DNA of 64,000 nucleotides, from positions 1,523,501-1,587,500 of the forward strand of contig NC_008260.1 in the NCBI RefSeq assembly GCF_000009365.1. The letters are read 5' to 3'. Position 1 is the stretch's first letter, and each line of letters begins with the position of its first letter. This DNA is from Alcanivorax borkumensis SK2. GTDB lineage: Bacteria; Pseudomonadota; Gammaproteobacteria; Pseudomonadales; Alcanivoracaceae. The notes under the pieces are model-generated. The model saw only the letters and a list, made by a program, of their open reading frames with translations, had not been told where the DNA came from and did not search any database. The translations under genes were made by a program, and so were the position numbers. Of the stretch, positions 48,787 through 58,526 are shown in pieces.

Positions 48787-50085
48787 ATGAAATGCCGAAC
48801 CTCCGGCTGGCGCCTTGTTGCGTCGTCCTTGCTGTGCCTGTTCGCGCCAGGCCATCTCATCGCGGGTAATACATCGGTGCCAATGGGCACCGAGATTACC
48901 CTGCAAGACGTGCTCAGCCGCACCGTAGAGCAGAACCCAGCGCTTGGCGTTTACCCCTATCGGCTCAGGGCAGCGGATGCGGCGGTGCTCCAGTCCAGCC
49001 TTGGGCCGCAGCCAGAACTGTCCGTTGAGGTGGAAAATATTGCCGGAGACGCACCATTGAATGGCGTTGAAGGTGCACAAATCACTGTTGCCTTGAGCCA
49101 GCTGATCGAGCTTGGCAACAAGCGAAATTCACGTAATGAGGTGGCGACTCGCGCTCTCAATACGGAACAACAGGGCTACGCTATCGCACGGCTCGATGTG
49201 CTGGGTGAAGCCGTGACTCGTTACATTGCATTGGCGCGTTTTGAAGAAGAATTGGCACTGGCTGAACGCACATTGGCTTTAGCGGAAAAAGCAAAACAGG
49301 CGGCACGCCGTCGTGTTAATGCCGGTGCGGCCTCGAAGGCGGATTTAACCCGAATGACCCTCGCCAGCCGGCATGCGGATATTGCCCGCCGGCGCGCTGA
49401 TATGGAGCGTGGCCGAGCCAGCCAGCAACTGGCTGCGCTTTGGGGCCAGCAAGGCGCAGATCAACTGCACCCCGCAACCTCGTTGCGGCCGCTTCCCAAG
49501 CTTCCACCGCGCGAGCAAATTCTGGACCAGCTGGAGCAGGCTCCGCAATTGCTGCAGCTGGCGAGCGAAACGCGCCTGCATGCGGCCCAGAGCCGCCTGG
49601 CCAATGCCCGTGGCAGCCGCGATGTCACCGTCTCTGTTGGCGCGCGCCATGATCGAGTGGACAACAACAATACCCTGGTGCTGGGGTTCTCTGTTCCGCT
49701 TGGTCTGAAGAATCCTAACCGCGGCAATATAGCCCGAGCCGAATCACAACTGGCTGCCAGTGAAGCACAGCTACAGGCCCGCAGGATTGAACTGGTGGCA
49801 ACGCTGGACACCCTCTATCGCTCACTGAATCTGTTACGTGAAGAGCTCGCGCTCATTGATGAGAGCGCGTTGCCCTTGGCCAGACAACTGTATGCAGACA
49901 TCCAAAAGGGCTATCGCTCCGGTCGCTACAGCCTGCTTGAGCTGATCGATGCCCAGCAAGAGCAACTTAATCTGGAATACCGGGCCATTAACCTCGCCGC
50001 GCAGTTTCACCTGCAACGAAACGAACTGGAACGCCTCACTGGCTTGCCTTTTTCCCAGGCTGACGAACAGGAGATTTCCCAATGA
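48787..50085 (+). CDS. czcC: CzcC-type outer-membrane efflux protein (copy 2)
   Basis: TolC-family channel of 432 residues, signal peptide ending about LIAGNTS (27). EITLQDVLSRTVEQNPALGV and YRSGRYSLLELIDAQQEQLN mirror the matching segments of copy 1, though the proteins differ at many positions. GGGAG precedes the ATG. Its stop overlaps the start of czcB by 4 bases. Confidence 0.9.
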   Translation: MKCRTSGWRLVASSLLCLFAPGHLIAGNTSVPMGTEITLQDVLSRTVEQNPALGVYPYRLRAADAAVLQSSLGPQPELSVEVENIAGDAPLNGVEGAQITVALSQLIELGNKRNSRNEVATRALNTEQQGYAIARLDVLGEAVTRYIALARFEEELALAERTLALAEKAKQAARRRVNAGAASKADLTRMTLASRHADIARRRADMERGRASQQLAALWGQQGADQLHPATSLRPLPKLPPREQILDQLEQAPQLLQLASETRLHAAQSRLANARGSRDVTVSVGARHDRVDNNNTLVLGFSVPLGLKNPNRGNIARAESQLAASEAQLQARRIELVATLDTLYRSLNLLREELALIDESALPLARQLYADIQKGYRSGRYSLLELIDAQQEQLNLEYRAINLAAQFHLQRNELERLTGLPFSQADEQEISQ

Positions 50086-51311
50086 AAATGCTAGTAACGC
50101 TTTCCACGCTTTATCTCCTGACACTTTCCTCTCTGGTAACCGCCAGTGGTGGCCATGGGCACGGTGAAGACGATCATGACGCACACAAACAAGAAACCAC
50201 AGGCCCCAACGGCGGGCATTTACTGAAAGAGCGGGACATTACTTTAGAAGTTCTCAAAACCGAAAGTGGCGGCCTGGCCTCGTTGCAGGCCTGGGTCACC
50301 CGTGACAATAAGCCAGTGGATGACTTAATCCTTTCTGCCACCCTCACCCGCCTGGACGGAGTACAGAAAAGAGTTACCTTCCAGCAAGACGACCATCACT
50401 GGAAGGGAAAGCAAAAGATACAACCGCCCCATTCCTTCGATGTCAGCTTTGATCTGAAGCTGGATGGCGAGCACCATCAATGGCAATGGCCCTCCTACGA
50501 GGGCCGCGTGGCCATTTCGGCGGAAGCCGCAGAAAAAGCAGGTATCACCACCAAGAAAGCCAGTGGCGGCGTTATTGCCACGCAAACCCATGCATACGGG
50601 CGCTTGGTGATCGCCCCTGAGCATCAGGCTGATTTGCGTGCCCGTTTTCCCGGGCTAATAAAGTCGATAACCGCTTCTGTTGGTGATGCCGTCAGCAAGG
50701 GGGAGATACTCGCCGTGATCGAATCCAATGACAGCCTGCGAGGCTACCGCCTGCGGGCCCCGTTCAGCGGTGTTATTCATCAGCGTCATGCTAATGCTGG
50801 TGAAGTCGCAGGCCAACAGCCCCTACTGACACTTATCAACAGTGAATCGCTATGGGCGGAACTGACGCTGTTTCCTCAGCAGCGGGCTGCGGTAAAAAAA
50901 GGACAAGCCGTCACCCTGCACCTTGGCGAACGTCAGTGGCAAAGCCAGATCAAAAGCCTGGTGCCGGCACCCGATACCGGATCCGTGCCGGCCATGATTG
51001 CCCGAGTGTCGCTGGACAATAGCGATGGCCGTTTAGCCCCGGGGGACTTCGTTGAGGCTGTCATCACCACCGGCAACCACTCAGTTCCTCTGCGAGTGGA
51101 TAACCGTGCCCTGCAGGAAATGGAGGGTAAAACTGTTGTGTTCCTCAATGGCGCAGAGGCGTATGAAAGCCGTGCACTCACTTTAGGCCGGCGTGATAAC
51201 CGCTACAGCGAAGTGCTCGATGGCCTTAACCCCGGGGATCAGTACGTGGTGGAAAACAGTTACCTGATTAAAGCTGACATTCTTAAAGCCGGCGCGGCTC
51301 ACCACCACTAA
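50082..51311 (+). CDS. czcB: CzcB-type membrane fusion protein (copy 2)
   Basis: Periplasmic adaptor of 409 residues. The signal peptide (about 1-21, SSLVTASGG) is followed by a histidine-rich stretch (GGHGHGEDDHDAHKQE) and the domain GPNGGHLLKERDI. The lipoyl/barrel core has SVGDAVSKGEILAVIESN and APFSGVIHQRHANAGEVAGQ. It ends LKAGAAHHH. The N-terminal His cluster is stronger than in copy 1 and may bind metal before transfer to the pump. Confidence 0.9.
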   Translation: MKMLVTLSTLYLLTLSSLVTASGGHGHGEDDHDAHKQETTGPNGGHLLKERDITLEVLKTESGGLASLQAWVTRDNKPVDDLILSATLTRLDGVQKRVTFQQDDHHWKGKQKIQPPHSFDVSFDLKLDGEHHQWQWPSYEGRVAISAEAAEKAGITTKKASGGVIATQTHAYGRLVIAPEHQADLRARFPGLIKSITASVGDAVSKGEILAVIESNDSLRGYRLRAPFSGVIHQRHANAGEVAGQQPLLTLINSESLWAELTLFPQQRAAVKKGQAVTLHLGERQWQSQIKSLVPAPDTGSVPAMIARVSLDNSDGRLAPGDFVEAVITTGNHSVPLRVDNRALQEMEGKTVVFLNGAEAYESRALTLGRRDNRYSEVLDGLNPGDQYVVENSYLIKADILKAGAAHHH

Positions 51312-51322
51312 GGAGAATCCGA

Positions 51323-54300
51323 ATGATAGATGCCATCGTTCGCTTCTCCATCGAGAGGCGCATTCTGGTGCTCACACTGATCCTCGGATTAGTGGGCTTG
51401 GGCGCCTGGAGTTATCAGCGACTGCCCATTGATGCGGTCCCAGACATCACCAATGTACAGGTGCAGATCAATACCGAAGCACCGGGATATTCCCCCCTTG
51501 AGGCCGAGCAACGGGTCACCTTTCCGGTGGAAACCGCGCTGTACGGTTTGCCGAAACTGGATTACACCCGCTCCATTTCCCGTTATGGCTTGTCGCAGGT
51601 CACGGTGGTGTTCAAGGAAGGCACGGATATCTACTTCGCCCGCAACCTTGTCAATGAAAGGCTAAGCGCGATCAAGGGGGCGCTTCCTGTGCAGCTGGAA
51701 CCGAGAATGGGGCCAATGGCTACCGGGCTCGGCGAAATATACCTGTACACCGTGGAAGCCGAAGCCGGCGCTCGCCAGGCCGATGGCAGTGAGTACGATG
51801 CCATTGCTCTGCGGGAAATCCAGGACTGGATTATCAAGCCGCAACTGGCCCAGGTGCCTGGGGTGGCGGAAGTAAACGGCATTGGCGGTTACGACAAGCA
51901 ATACCATGTGCTGCCCTCCCCCAAGCTGCTGTTGCAATTCGGCATTACTCTCGACCAGCTCTCAACCGCCTTAAAACGCAATAACAGTAATCGCGGAGCG
52001 GGTTACATTGAACGCAATGGCCAGCAATTACTGGTGAGGACGCCGGGGCAGCTGAAAACCCTCCACGAGATAGAAAATGTGGTCGTCACTGTTCATGACG
52101 GCACCCCAGTAAAAGTGAAGGACGTGGCCTCCGTGGCCATCGGGAAAGAACTGCGCACTGGGGCATCGACCCGTGATGGCCGTGAAACCGTACTGGGCAC
52201 CGTGATGATGCTGATGGGGGAAAACTCCAATCAGGTGGCCCGAGACGTGGCCAAACGGCTGGAGGCGGTTAAACCCTCCCTGCCCGACGGCATCAAGCTA
52301 GAAGCGGTTTATGACCGCACCACCCTGGTGGAAAAAACCATTGCCACCGTTCGCACTAACTTGATTGAAGGGGCTTTGCTGGTTATTGCCGTGCTGTTTT
52401 TGCTGTTGGGCAATTTCCGAGCCGCCCTGATTACCGCGGCGGTAATCCCCCTCTCCATGCTCGCGACGATCAGTGGCATGGTGAAAACCGGGGTGTCTGC
52501 CAACTTGATGAGTCTAGGCGCGTTGGATTTTGGTTTGATTGTAGATGGCGCGGTGATCATCGTCGAAAACTGTATTCGCCGGCTGGCCGAAGCTCAGGGT
52601 AAAAACAACGGTGTATTGCCATTAAGGGAACGGATTCAATTGGTCTATGAGGCCACCACTGAGGTTATTCGTCCCAGTCTATTCGGCGTGGCCATCATTA
52701 CCATCGTGTATATCCCTATCTTCAGCCTCACTGGCGTGGAAGGGAAAATGTTTCACCCCATGGCAGCCACGGTGATGATGGCGCTGCTTGCCGCCATGTT
52801 GTTTTCGCTTACCGTCGTACCCGCTGCGGTGGCGGTTTTCATGGGCGGCAAGATCAGCGAGAAAGAAAGCCCGATTATACGTTCCGCCAAGTCCGTGTAC
52901 CGGCCACTGCTGGAAAAAGCCCTGGTGTTGCGCAAGCTATTAGTCGCTTTTGCGCTGTTGCTGGTGCTGTTCTGTGGCTGGTTGATGACCACTCTTGGCT
53001 CAGAATTCATTCCGCAACTGGACGAAGGCGACATTGCCATGCACGCCCTTCGCATACCCGGCACCGGTATCGAGCAATCTGTAGATATGCAGATCATGCT
53101 CGATGAGCGCTTAAAGCATATTGAAGAAATCGACAAACTGGTTTCACGGATCGGCACACCGGAAGTGGCCAACGACCCGATGCCGCCCAATGTGTCGGAT
53201 AACTTCCTGATCCTGAAACCCAAAGACCAATGGCCGGATCCAGGAAAAAGCAAAGAGGCGTTGATTCAGGAACTGTCCAGCGCAGTCCTGGACGTACCCG
53301 GCAATAACTTCGAGTTTACCCAACCCATTGAAATGCGCTTTAACGAGCTTATTTCCGGTGTGCGAGCCGATCTTGGCATCAAGGTTTTTGGTGATGATCT
53401 GGATACCTTGCGCGAAACCGCCAATGCCATCATGCAGCAGGTACAGTCGATACCTGGTGCCGCCGATGTACGGGTTGAACAGGTGACCGGTCAACCCATG
53501 CTCACCGTTGTTCCCGATCGAGAAGCCCTTGGCCGCTATGGTATTACCGTGGATGAGGTGCAACATCTGGTCGCCGCCGGTATTGGTGGCGAACAGATAG
53601 GACTGATTTACGAAGGAGATCGGCGCTTCAAACTGATGGTGCGGCTGCCAGAATCACTGCGCCAGGACGTGAACCGTCTACAGCGGCTCCCTGTGTCGCT
53701 GCCAGATGGCGGCTACATTCCGCTAAACGAAGTCGCACGGCTGGAAATAAAACCGGCTCCGGCACAAATCAGCCGGGAAAACGGTAAACGCCGAGTGGTG
53801 GTCACCGCCAATGTTCGCGACCGGGATCTGGGCAGTTTTGTGCAAGCGGTCCAGCAACGCATTAGTGAGCGGGTAGATCTTCCCAGCGGCTACTGGCTGG
53901 ACTTTGGCGGCACCTTTGAGCAACTGGAATCTGCCAGCCAACGTCTGTCGCTGGTGGTGCCGGTGACGCTAGCGACCATTATCGGCTTGTTGATTATGGC
54001 GTTTGGCTCTGTTCGCGATTCACTGATTATTTTCACAGGGGTGCCGTTGGCCCTGACCGGGGGCGTCCTTGCGCTATGGCTGCGAGGGATGCCGCTATCG
54101 ATCTCAGCCGGAGTGGGCTTTATTGCCCTGTCGGGTGTGGCCGTACTTAATGGCTTGGTGATGGTGGCTTTTATTCGTGATCTCTGGCAGCAAGGCAATG
54201 ACCTGCGCCATGCGGTGATCGAAGGTGCGCTGATCCGCTTGCGCCCGGTGTTAATGACCGCCCTGGTGGCCGGCCTCGGCTTTGTGCCCATGGCGCTCAA

Positions 54301-54442
54301 TACCGGCACCGGCGCAGAAGTGCAGCGGCCACTGGCAACGGTGGTTATCGGAGGGATTATTTCTTCAACGCTGCTGACCCTGCTGCTGCTCCCGGTGCTC
54401 TATCATTGGGTGCATAGCAAACAGATAAAGATTGAGCAGTGA
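51323..54442 (+). CDS. czcA: Heavy-metal RND efflux pump CzcA/CnrA type (copy 2)
   Basis: HME-RND transporter of 1039 residues. [19 protein letters not shown] marks the divalent-cation branch. Opening residues DAIVRFSIERRILVLTLIL and the region [20 protein letters not shown] are nearly the same as in copy 1. It lies 11 bases after czcB and ends before a good terminator. Two complete but diverged pumps suggest different metal ranges or induction rather than a recent duplication. Confidence 0.92.
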   Translation: MIDAIVRFSIERRILVLTLILGLVGLGAWSYQRLPIDAVPDITNVQVQINTEAPGYSPLEAEQRVTFPVETALYGLPKLDYTRSISRYGLSQVTVVFKEGTDIYFARNLVNERLSAIKGALPVQLEPRMGPMATGLGEIYLYTVEAEAGARQADGSEYDAIALREIQDWIIKPQLAQVPGVAEVNGIGGYDKQYHVLPSPKLLLQFGITLDQLSTALKRNNSNRGAGYIERNGQQLLVRTPGQLKTLHEIENVVVTVHDGTPVKVKDVASVAIGKELRTGASTRDGRETVLGTVMMLMGENSNQVARDVAKRLEAVKPSLPDGIKLEAVYDRTTLVEKTIATVRTNLIEGALLVIAVLFLLLGNFRAALITAAVIPLSMLATISGMVKTGVSANLMSLGALDFGLIVDGAVIIVENCIRRLAEAQGKNNGVLPLRERIQLVYEATTEVIRPSLFGVAIITIVYIPIFSLTGVEGKMFHPMAATVMMALLAAMLFSLTVVPAAVAVFMGGKISEKESPIIRSAKSVYRPLLEKALVLRKLLVAFALLLVLFCGWLMTTLGSEFIPQLDEGDIAMHALRIPGTGIEQSVDMQIMLDERLKHIEEIDKLVSRIGTPEVANDPMPPNVSDNFLILKPKDQWPDPGKSKEALIQELSSAVLDVPGNNFEFTQPIEMRFNELISGVRADLGIKVFGDDLDTLRETANAIMQQVQSIPGAADVRVEQVTGQPMLTVVPDREALGRYGITVDEVQHLVAAGIGGEQIGLIYEGDRRFKLMVRLPESLRQDVNRLQRLPVSLPDGGYIPLNEVARLEIKPAPAQISRENGKRRVVVTANVRDRDLGSFVQAVQQRISERVDLPSGYWLDFGGTFEQLESASQRLSLVVPVTLATIIGLLIMAFGSVRDSLIIFTGVPLALTGGVLALWLRGMPLSISAGVGFIALSGVAVLNGLVMVAFIRDLWQQGNDLRHAVIEGALIRLRPVLMTALVAGLGFVPMALNTGTGAEVQRPLATVVIGGIISSTLLTLLLLPVLYHWVHSKQIKIEQ

Positions 54443-54454
54443 CAGTAACGCGGT

Positions 54455-54482
54455 GGGGCTCAACTCAAGCGCATTGAGCCCC
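54455..54482 (+). terminator. Terminator of czc operon 2
   Basis: GGGGCTCAA pairs perfectly with TTGAGCCCC across a 10-base loop, 12 bases past the czcA stop, followed by AGTTTA. The last part of the gap to 54626 shows no gene. It also marks the approximate right end of the accessory region. Confidence 0.75.
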
Positions 54483-54626
54483 AGTTTACCGATGAGAGGC
54501 TGAGCGAAATCCACTCCACATCAACATAACCATCCAACCCCTTCTATTCCTACAACCGGATAGAACATTGGAATGTGACATGCCTTCGCCGTAGCGCCAA
54601 AGGCTTCTCCAGGCGAGGGCAAAGGG

Positions 54627-55805
54627 TTATTTGCTCAGCTGCCGCATGGCTCTCTCAAGCCCTTCTATGGTGAGGGGGAACATGTTGTGCTCACAGAGTT
54701 GCTTGATCCACTGAGTAGAGGTGGTCATCTGCCAAGCACGCTCGGGCTCCGGGTTTAGCCACACCACTTTTTCGTAGGTCTCCATTACTCGTTGAAACCA
54801 GACTGCGCCGGCCTCTTCGTTCCAGTGCTCCACGCTGCCGCCTACAGAATTCACTTCATAGGGACTCATGGCCGCGTCACCTACGAAAATCACTTTGTAG
54901 TCGCTGCCGTACTTATGCAGCACATCCCAAGTGGAGATTTTCTCATCCCAACGACGGCGATTGTCTTTCCATACGTACTCATAGAGAAAGTTATGGAAAT
55001 AGAAATATTCCATGTGCTTAAACTCTGCCCGAGCAGCAGAAAATAGCTCTTCACACAGCTTCACGTAAGGGTCCATGGAGCCGCCTACATCAAAGAAAAT
55101 CAGCACTTTAACGCGATTTTCTTTCTCCGGTCGCATTTTGATATCAAGCAATCCCGCATTACGGGCAGTGGACGAAATGGTATCGTCCATGTCTAGCTCT
55201 TCATCGCGGCCGGTGCGGGCAAATTTTCGCAGCCGGCGCATGGCCAGCTTGATGTTACGGGTGCCCAGCTCCACCGAGTCATCCAAGTTACGGAATTCCC
55301 GTTTCTCCCAGACTTTCACGGCTTTCTTGTTCCGCGAAGGGCCAGTCATGCGGACCCCTTCCGGGTTTTCGCCGTAACCACCAAACGGGCTGGTGCCTCC
55401 GGTCCCAACCCATTTGTTACCGCCTTGGTGACGTTTCTCTTGTTCTTCCAGCCGCTTGCGCAGCTCGTCCATGATTTTTTCTAAACTCCCAAGCCCTTTG
55501 AGTTTTTCGAATTCCTCCGGGCTCAGGTTTTTTTCCAGCTCCTTGCGCAGCCACTCGTCCGGGATCACCTTGCTGAGCCAGTCCGGCTCCAGGTTTTCTA
55601 AACCTTCAAAGTAATTGGCAAACGCTTGGTCGAAGCGGTCATAATATTTTTCGTCTTTCACCATGACCGCCCGGCTCAATAGGTAAAAATCCTCAATGGA
55701 GCCAAACGCAACATGCGCATGCAACGCATCAAATAAATCCAACAGTTCGCGCAGGGTGACGGGCACCCGGTAGCGACGCAGATTTTCGAAAAAACCAATA
55801 AGCAT
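54627..55805 (-). CDS. VWA-domain protein, CoxE-like
   Basis: Cytoplasmic protein of 392 residues of the CoxE/VWA family that works with MoxR-type ATPases. The N-terminal region (RVPVTLRELLDLFDALHAHV) is typical, and the von Willebrand A domain has the metal-site motif FFDVGGSMDPY near 240. A middle segment is rich in Lys, Glu and Gly (KRHQGGNKWVGTGGTSPFGG). It follows the moxR gene by 18 bases. The role is probably chaperone-like activation of a metalloenzyme or complex; the target is unknown. Confidence 0.85.
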   Translation of the reverse strand: MLIGFFENLRRYRVPVTLRELLDLFDALHAHVAFGSIEDFYLLSRAVMVKDEKYYDRFDQAFANYFEGLENLEPDWLSKVIPDEWLRKELEKNLSPEEFEKLKGLGSLEKIMDELRKRLEEQEKRHQGGNKWVGTGGTSPFGGYGENPEGVRMTGPSRNKKAVKVWEKREFRNLDDSVELGTRNIKLAMRRLRKFARTGRDEELDMDDTISSTARNAGLLDIKMRPEKENRVKVLIFFDVGGSMDPYVKLCEELFSAARAEFKHMEYFYFHNFLYEYVWKDNRRRWDEKISTWDVLHKYGSDYKVIFVGDAAMSPYEVNSVGGSVEHWNEEAGAVWFQRVMETYEKVVWLNPEPERAWQMTTSTQWIKQLCEHNMFPLTIEGLERAMRQLSK

Positions 55806-55823
55806 AGTCTGCCCGTGGATCGG

Positions 55824-56666
55824 TTAGCTTTCGCGGCGATTCATGAACGCCAGACGCTCTAAGAGCTGCACATCCGCTTCGTTCTTCAGCAATGCACCGT
55901 ACAGAGGCGGCACCGCGCTTCGGGTATCACGGCTATGTAGAATGTCATCCGGAATATCATCAGCCATCAACAGCTTCAGCCAGTCAATCAGCTCGCTGGT
56001 GGATGGCTTCTTCTTCAAGCCCGGCACTTTGCGAAGATCAAAGAAGATTTCTAGCGCTTCGCTAACCAAGTTCTTTTTGATCTCAGGGAAATGCACATCC
56101 ACGATGGCCTGCATGGTGGCCGCATCAGGGAAATTGATGTAATGGAAAAAGCAACGGCGTAGAAAAGCGTCTGGCAGCTCTTTCTCATTGTTGGAGGTAA
56201 TAATCACAATTGGCCGCTGTTTAGCCTTGATCAGTTCGCCGGTTTCATAGACAAAAAACTCCATGCGATCCAGCTCCTGGAGCAGATCGTTGGGGAACTC
56301 GATATCCGCCTTGTCGACCTCGTCGATCAACAGCACCACTTGGCCTTCGTGGGTAAAGGCTTCCCAGAGCTTGCCCTTCTTCAGGTAATTTGCCACATCC
56401 TCGACACCTTCGGCACCGAGCTGGGAATCACGTAGACGTGATACCGCATCGTATTCATACAGGCCTTGCTGTGCTTTGGTGGTGGACTTTACGTTCCACG
56501 ACAGCAGTGGCAACCCCAGAGATTCTGCAACCTGTTCGGCCAGCAGTGTTTTGCCGGTACCAGGTTCACCCTTAATGAGCAGTGGGCGCTTGAGGGCAAT
56601 GGCTGCGTTCACGGCCATTTTCAGGTCATCGGTGGCCACATATTGGTCAGTACCCTGAAACTGCAT
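55824..56666 (-). CDS. MoxR-family AAA+ ATPase
   Basis: ATPase of 280 residues. Walker A is GEPGTGKTLLAEQ, Walker B is VVLLIDEVDKAD, and sensor 1 is VIITSNNEKELPDAFLRRC. The C-terminal lid domain is present. ATG 56666 is chosen because GGAG lies 6 bases before it; the frame also has an upstream TTG. With the adjacent VWA gene it forms the common MoxR-CoxE pair of gammaproteobacteria. Confidence 0.9.
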   Translation of the reverse strand: MQFQGTDQYVATDDLKMAVNAAIALKRPLLIKGEPGTGKTLLAEQVAESLGLPLLSWNVKSTTKAQQGLYEYDAVSRLRDSQLGAEGVEDVANYLKKGKLWEAFTHEGQVVLLIDEVDKADIEFPNDLLQELDRMEFFVYETGELIKAKQRPIVIITSNNEKELPDAFLRRCFFHYINFPDAATMQAIVDVHFPEIKKNLVSEALEIFFDLRKVPGLKKKPSTSELIDWLKLLMADDIPDDILHSRDTRSAVPPLYGALLKNEADVQLLERLAFMNRRES

Positions 56667-56863
56667 GAAATTCTCCAACTGAACAGTTAATCGAACGGGT
56701 GATCAGGCGGCACACTCTAGCAATCCGATTGCGCCGAGCAAAGGGCCATAATAGCCAAGCAGACAGTGATTTGCGTCATGCCACGATTCTTCATGCCAGG
56801 ATAATAGCGAGCCCAGTAAAACCTTTGTTCAGCCGCTTTATCCCGTATGCCATAATCCGCGCC

Positions 56864-57580
56864 ATGAACTTGCTGCTGCTGCACCCCGACCAATACTTAC
56901 ACGGCAATCGCTGGCGTCTCAATACGCGACAACGTAACCATGTATGCAGCGTGCTTAAGCTGGCCGAAGGGCAGCAGTGCCGCGCTGGTGTGCTGGCCGG
57001 CAGCACAGGAATAGCCACTATACACGTTATTAAAAACAATGAGATAGAGGTTGAGTTTAAACCAGAATCTAATTCGATTCAGGCGCTACCTCTTTCCTTG
57101 CTGATGGCACTACCGCGGCCCAAGATGCTCAAACGCATCCTTATCGACGCGACCAGCCTGGGCATCAAGCGCATCGTGCTGATCAACAGCTGGAAGGTAG
57201 ACAAAAGTTACTGGCAGACCCCCAATCTGAAAGCCGACTTGCTTCGCGAGAAAATGATTCTGGGGTTAGAGCAGGCGCGCGACACCCACTTACCTGAATT
57301 AACACTGGCCCCCCGTTTTAAGCCTTTTGTGGAAGATTCACTGAACGATTGGGCAGGGACAGGCCAGCGTATTCTCGCTCATCCAGGCGATCACCCCGCC
57401 CTCCCCTGCAATCTTGCTGAGCCAGTGACGTTGGCGATAGGCCCAGAAGGGGGCTGGACCGACTACGAGGTAGAGATGCTGCAGCAGCAGGGATTCGCTT
57501 GCCGCAGCTTTGGGGCGCGAATTCTCAGAGTAGAGACAGCGTTGCCGGCCCTGGTCGGCCGGCTGATGAGGCTGCCCTAG
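56864..57580 (+). CDS. rsmE: 16S rRNA (uracil1498-N3)-methyltransferase RsmE
   Basis: SPOUT-class methyltransferase of 238 residues. The N-terminal PUA-like domain (HPDQYLHGNRWRLNTRQRNH) is followed by the knotted domain with AIGPEGGWTDYEVEML and RILRVETALPALVG, the SAM-binding knot. The start MNLLLLHPDQ is ATG 56864; the frame is open further upstream, but the extra residues do not fit the family. It is divergent from moxR. Confidence 0.92.
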   Translation: MNLLLLHPDQYLHGNRWRLNTRQRNHVCSVLKLAEGQQCRAGVLAGSTGIATIHVIKNNEIEVEFKPESNSIQALPLSLLMALPRPKMLKRILIDATSLGIKRIVLINSWKVDKSYWQTPNLKADLLREKMILGLEQARDTHLPELTLAPRFKPFVEDSLNDWAGTGQRILAHPGDHPALPCNLAEPVTLAIGPEGGWTDYEVEMLQQQGFACRSFGARILRVETALPALVGRLMRLP

Positions 57581-57683
57581 CAACTTACTCGCAAACGAAC
57601 CTCGGTGTTTATCGGCAACAATTCGGGTTAGGCTGCAGGCAGTCTCCTACCAAACCAAACCAAATCAAACAGTGCGAAAACCC

Positions 57684-58526
57684 CTAGCGACGATATGGCC
57701 CACGGCGAGCCTTGCGAGGCGGCTTGTTACCACCACGCTGGTGTCGTAGCCGCGCACGGCCATAAAGGCCGGTATATTTCTTGCCCTTGAGGTCCACCTT
57801 CTCGATCAGGGCTTTCATTTGTTCTGGTTCCAGCTCCATCCAGCGGCCCTGGCGCAATTGCGGCGGCAATGTCAGATCGCCAAAACGAATTCGCATCAAG
57901 CGAGCCACTTCCAAGTCTTGAGACTGGAAAAGCCGACGGACTTCCCGGTATTTACCCCCAGTAAGAGTGGCTTTGTACCAGTGGTTAGCACCTTCCTCAG
58001 CGCCACCAGCGTCCTCGATACTATCAAATTTAGAAACGCCATCCTCCAGTAAAACGCCATCAAGCATGGCTTGACGTTTTTCCGGAGTCATAACACCGCG
58101 GACCCGCACTGCGTATTCGCGTACGAAACCGTTGGAGGGGTGCATCAGACGGTGGGCAAGTTCGCCATCGGTAGTGAACAGCATCATACCGGTAGTATTG
58201 ATGTCCAGCCGCCCCACCTGCACCCAGCGCATACCTTGAAGTCGCGGTAGGTTATCGAACACCGTTGGGCGCCCTTCAGGATCATTGCGCGAACATACCT
58301 CTCCCGGTGGCTTGTGATACATGATTACGCGCTGAACGGTGTCTTCTTCGGTCTTCACTTTAATAATCCTGCCATCTACACGTAGGGTATCTTCACTGCC
58401 AACCCGGTCACCCAAGGTCGCAACAGTCCCATTGACCGAGACGCGACCGTCACTTATCCAGGTTTCTAGCTCCCGGCGAGAACCCAGCCCGGCGCGAGCC
58501 AGGACTTTCTGTAATTTTTCACTCAT
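57684..58526 (-). CDS. rluB: 23S rRNA pseudouridine(2605) synthase RluB
   Basis: Pseudouridine synthase of 280 residues. The N-terminal S4 RNA-binding domain (EKLQKVLARAGLGSRRELET) precedes the catalytic domain with GRLDINTTGMMLFTTDGELA, which holds the catalytic Asp. The C-terminal basic tail (RHQRGGNKPPRKARRGPYRR) is usual for RluB. It overlaps scpB by 8 bases, matching the conserved scpA-scpB-rluB order. Confidence 0.95.
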   Translation of the reverse strand: MSEKLQKVLARAGLGSRRELETWISDGRVSVNGTVATLGDRVGSEDTLRVDGRIIKVKTEEDTVQRVIMYHKPPGEVCSRNDPEGRPTVFDNLPRLQGMRWVQVGRLDINTTGMMLFTTDGELAHRLMHPSNGFVREYAVRVRGVMTPEKRQAMLDGVLLEDGVSKFDSIEDAGGAEEGANHWYKATLTGGKYREVRRLFQSQDLEVARLMRIRFGDLTLPPQLRQGRWMELEPEQMKALIEKVDLKGKKYTGLYGRARLRHQRGGNKPPRKARRGPYRR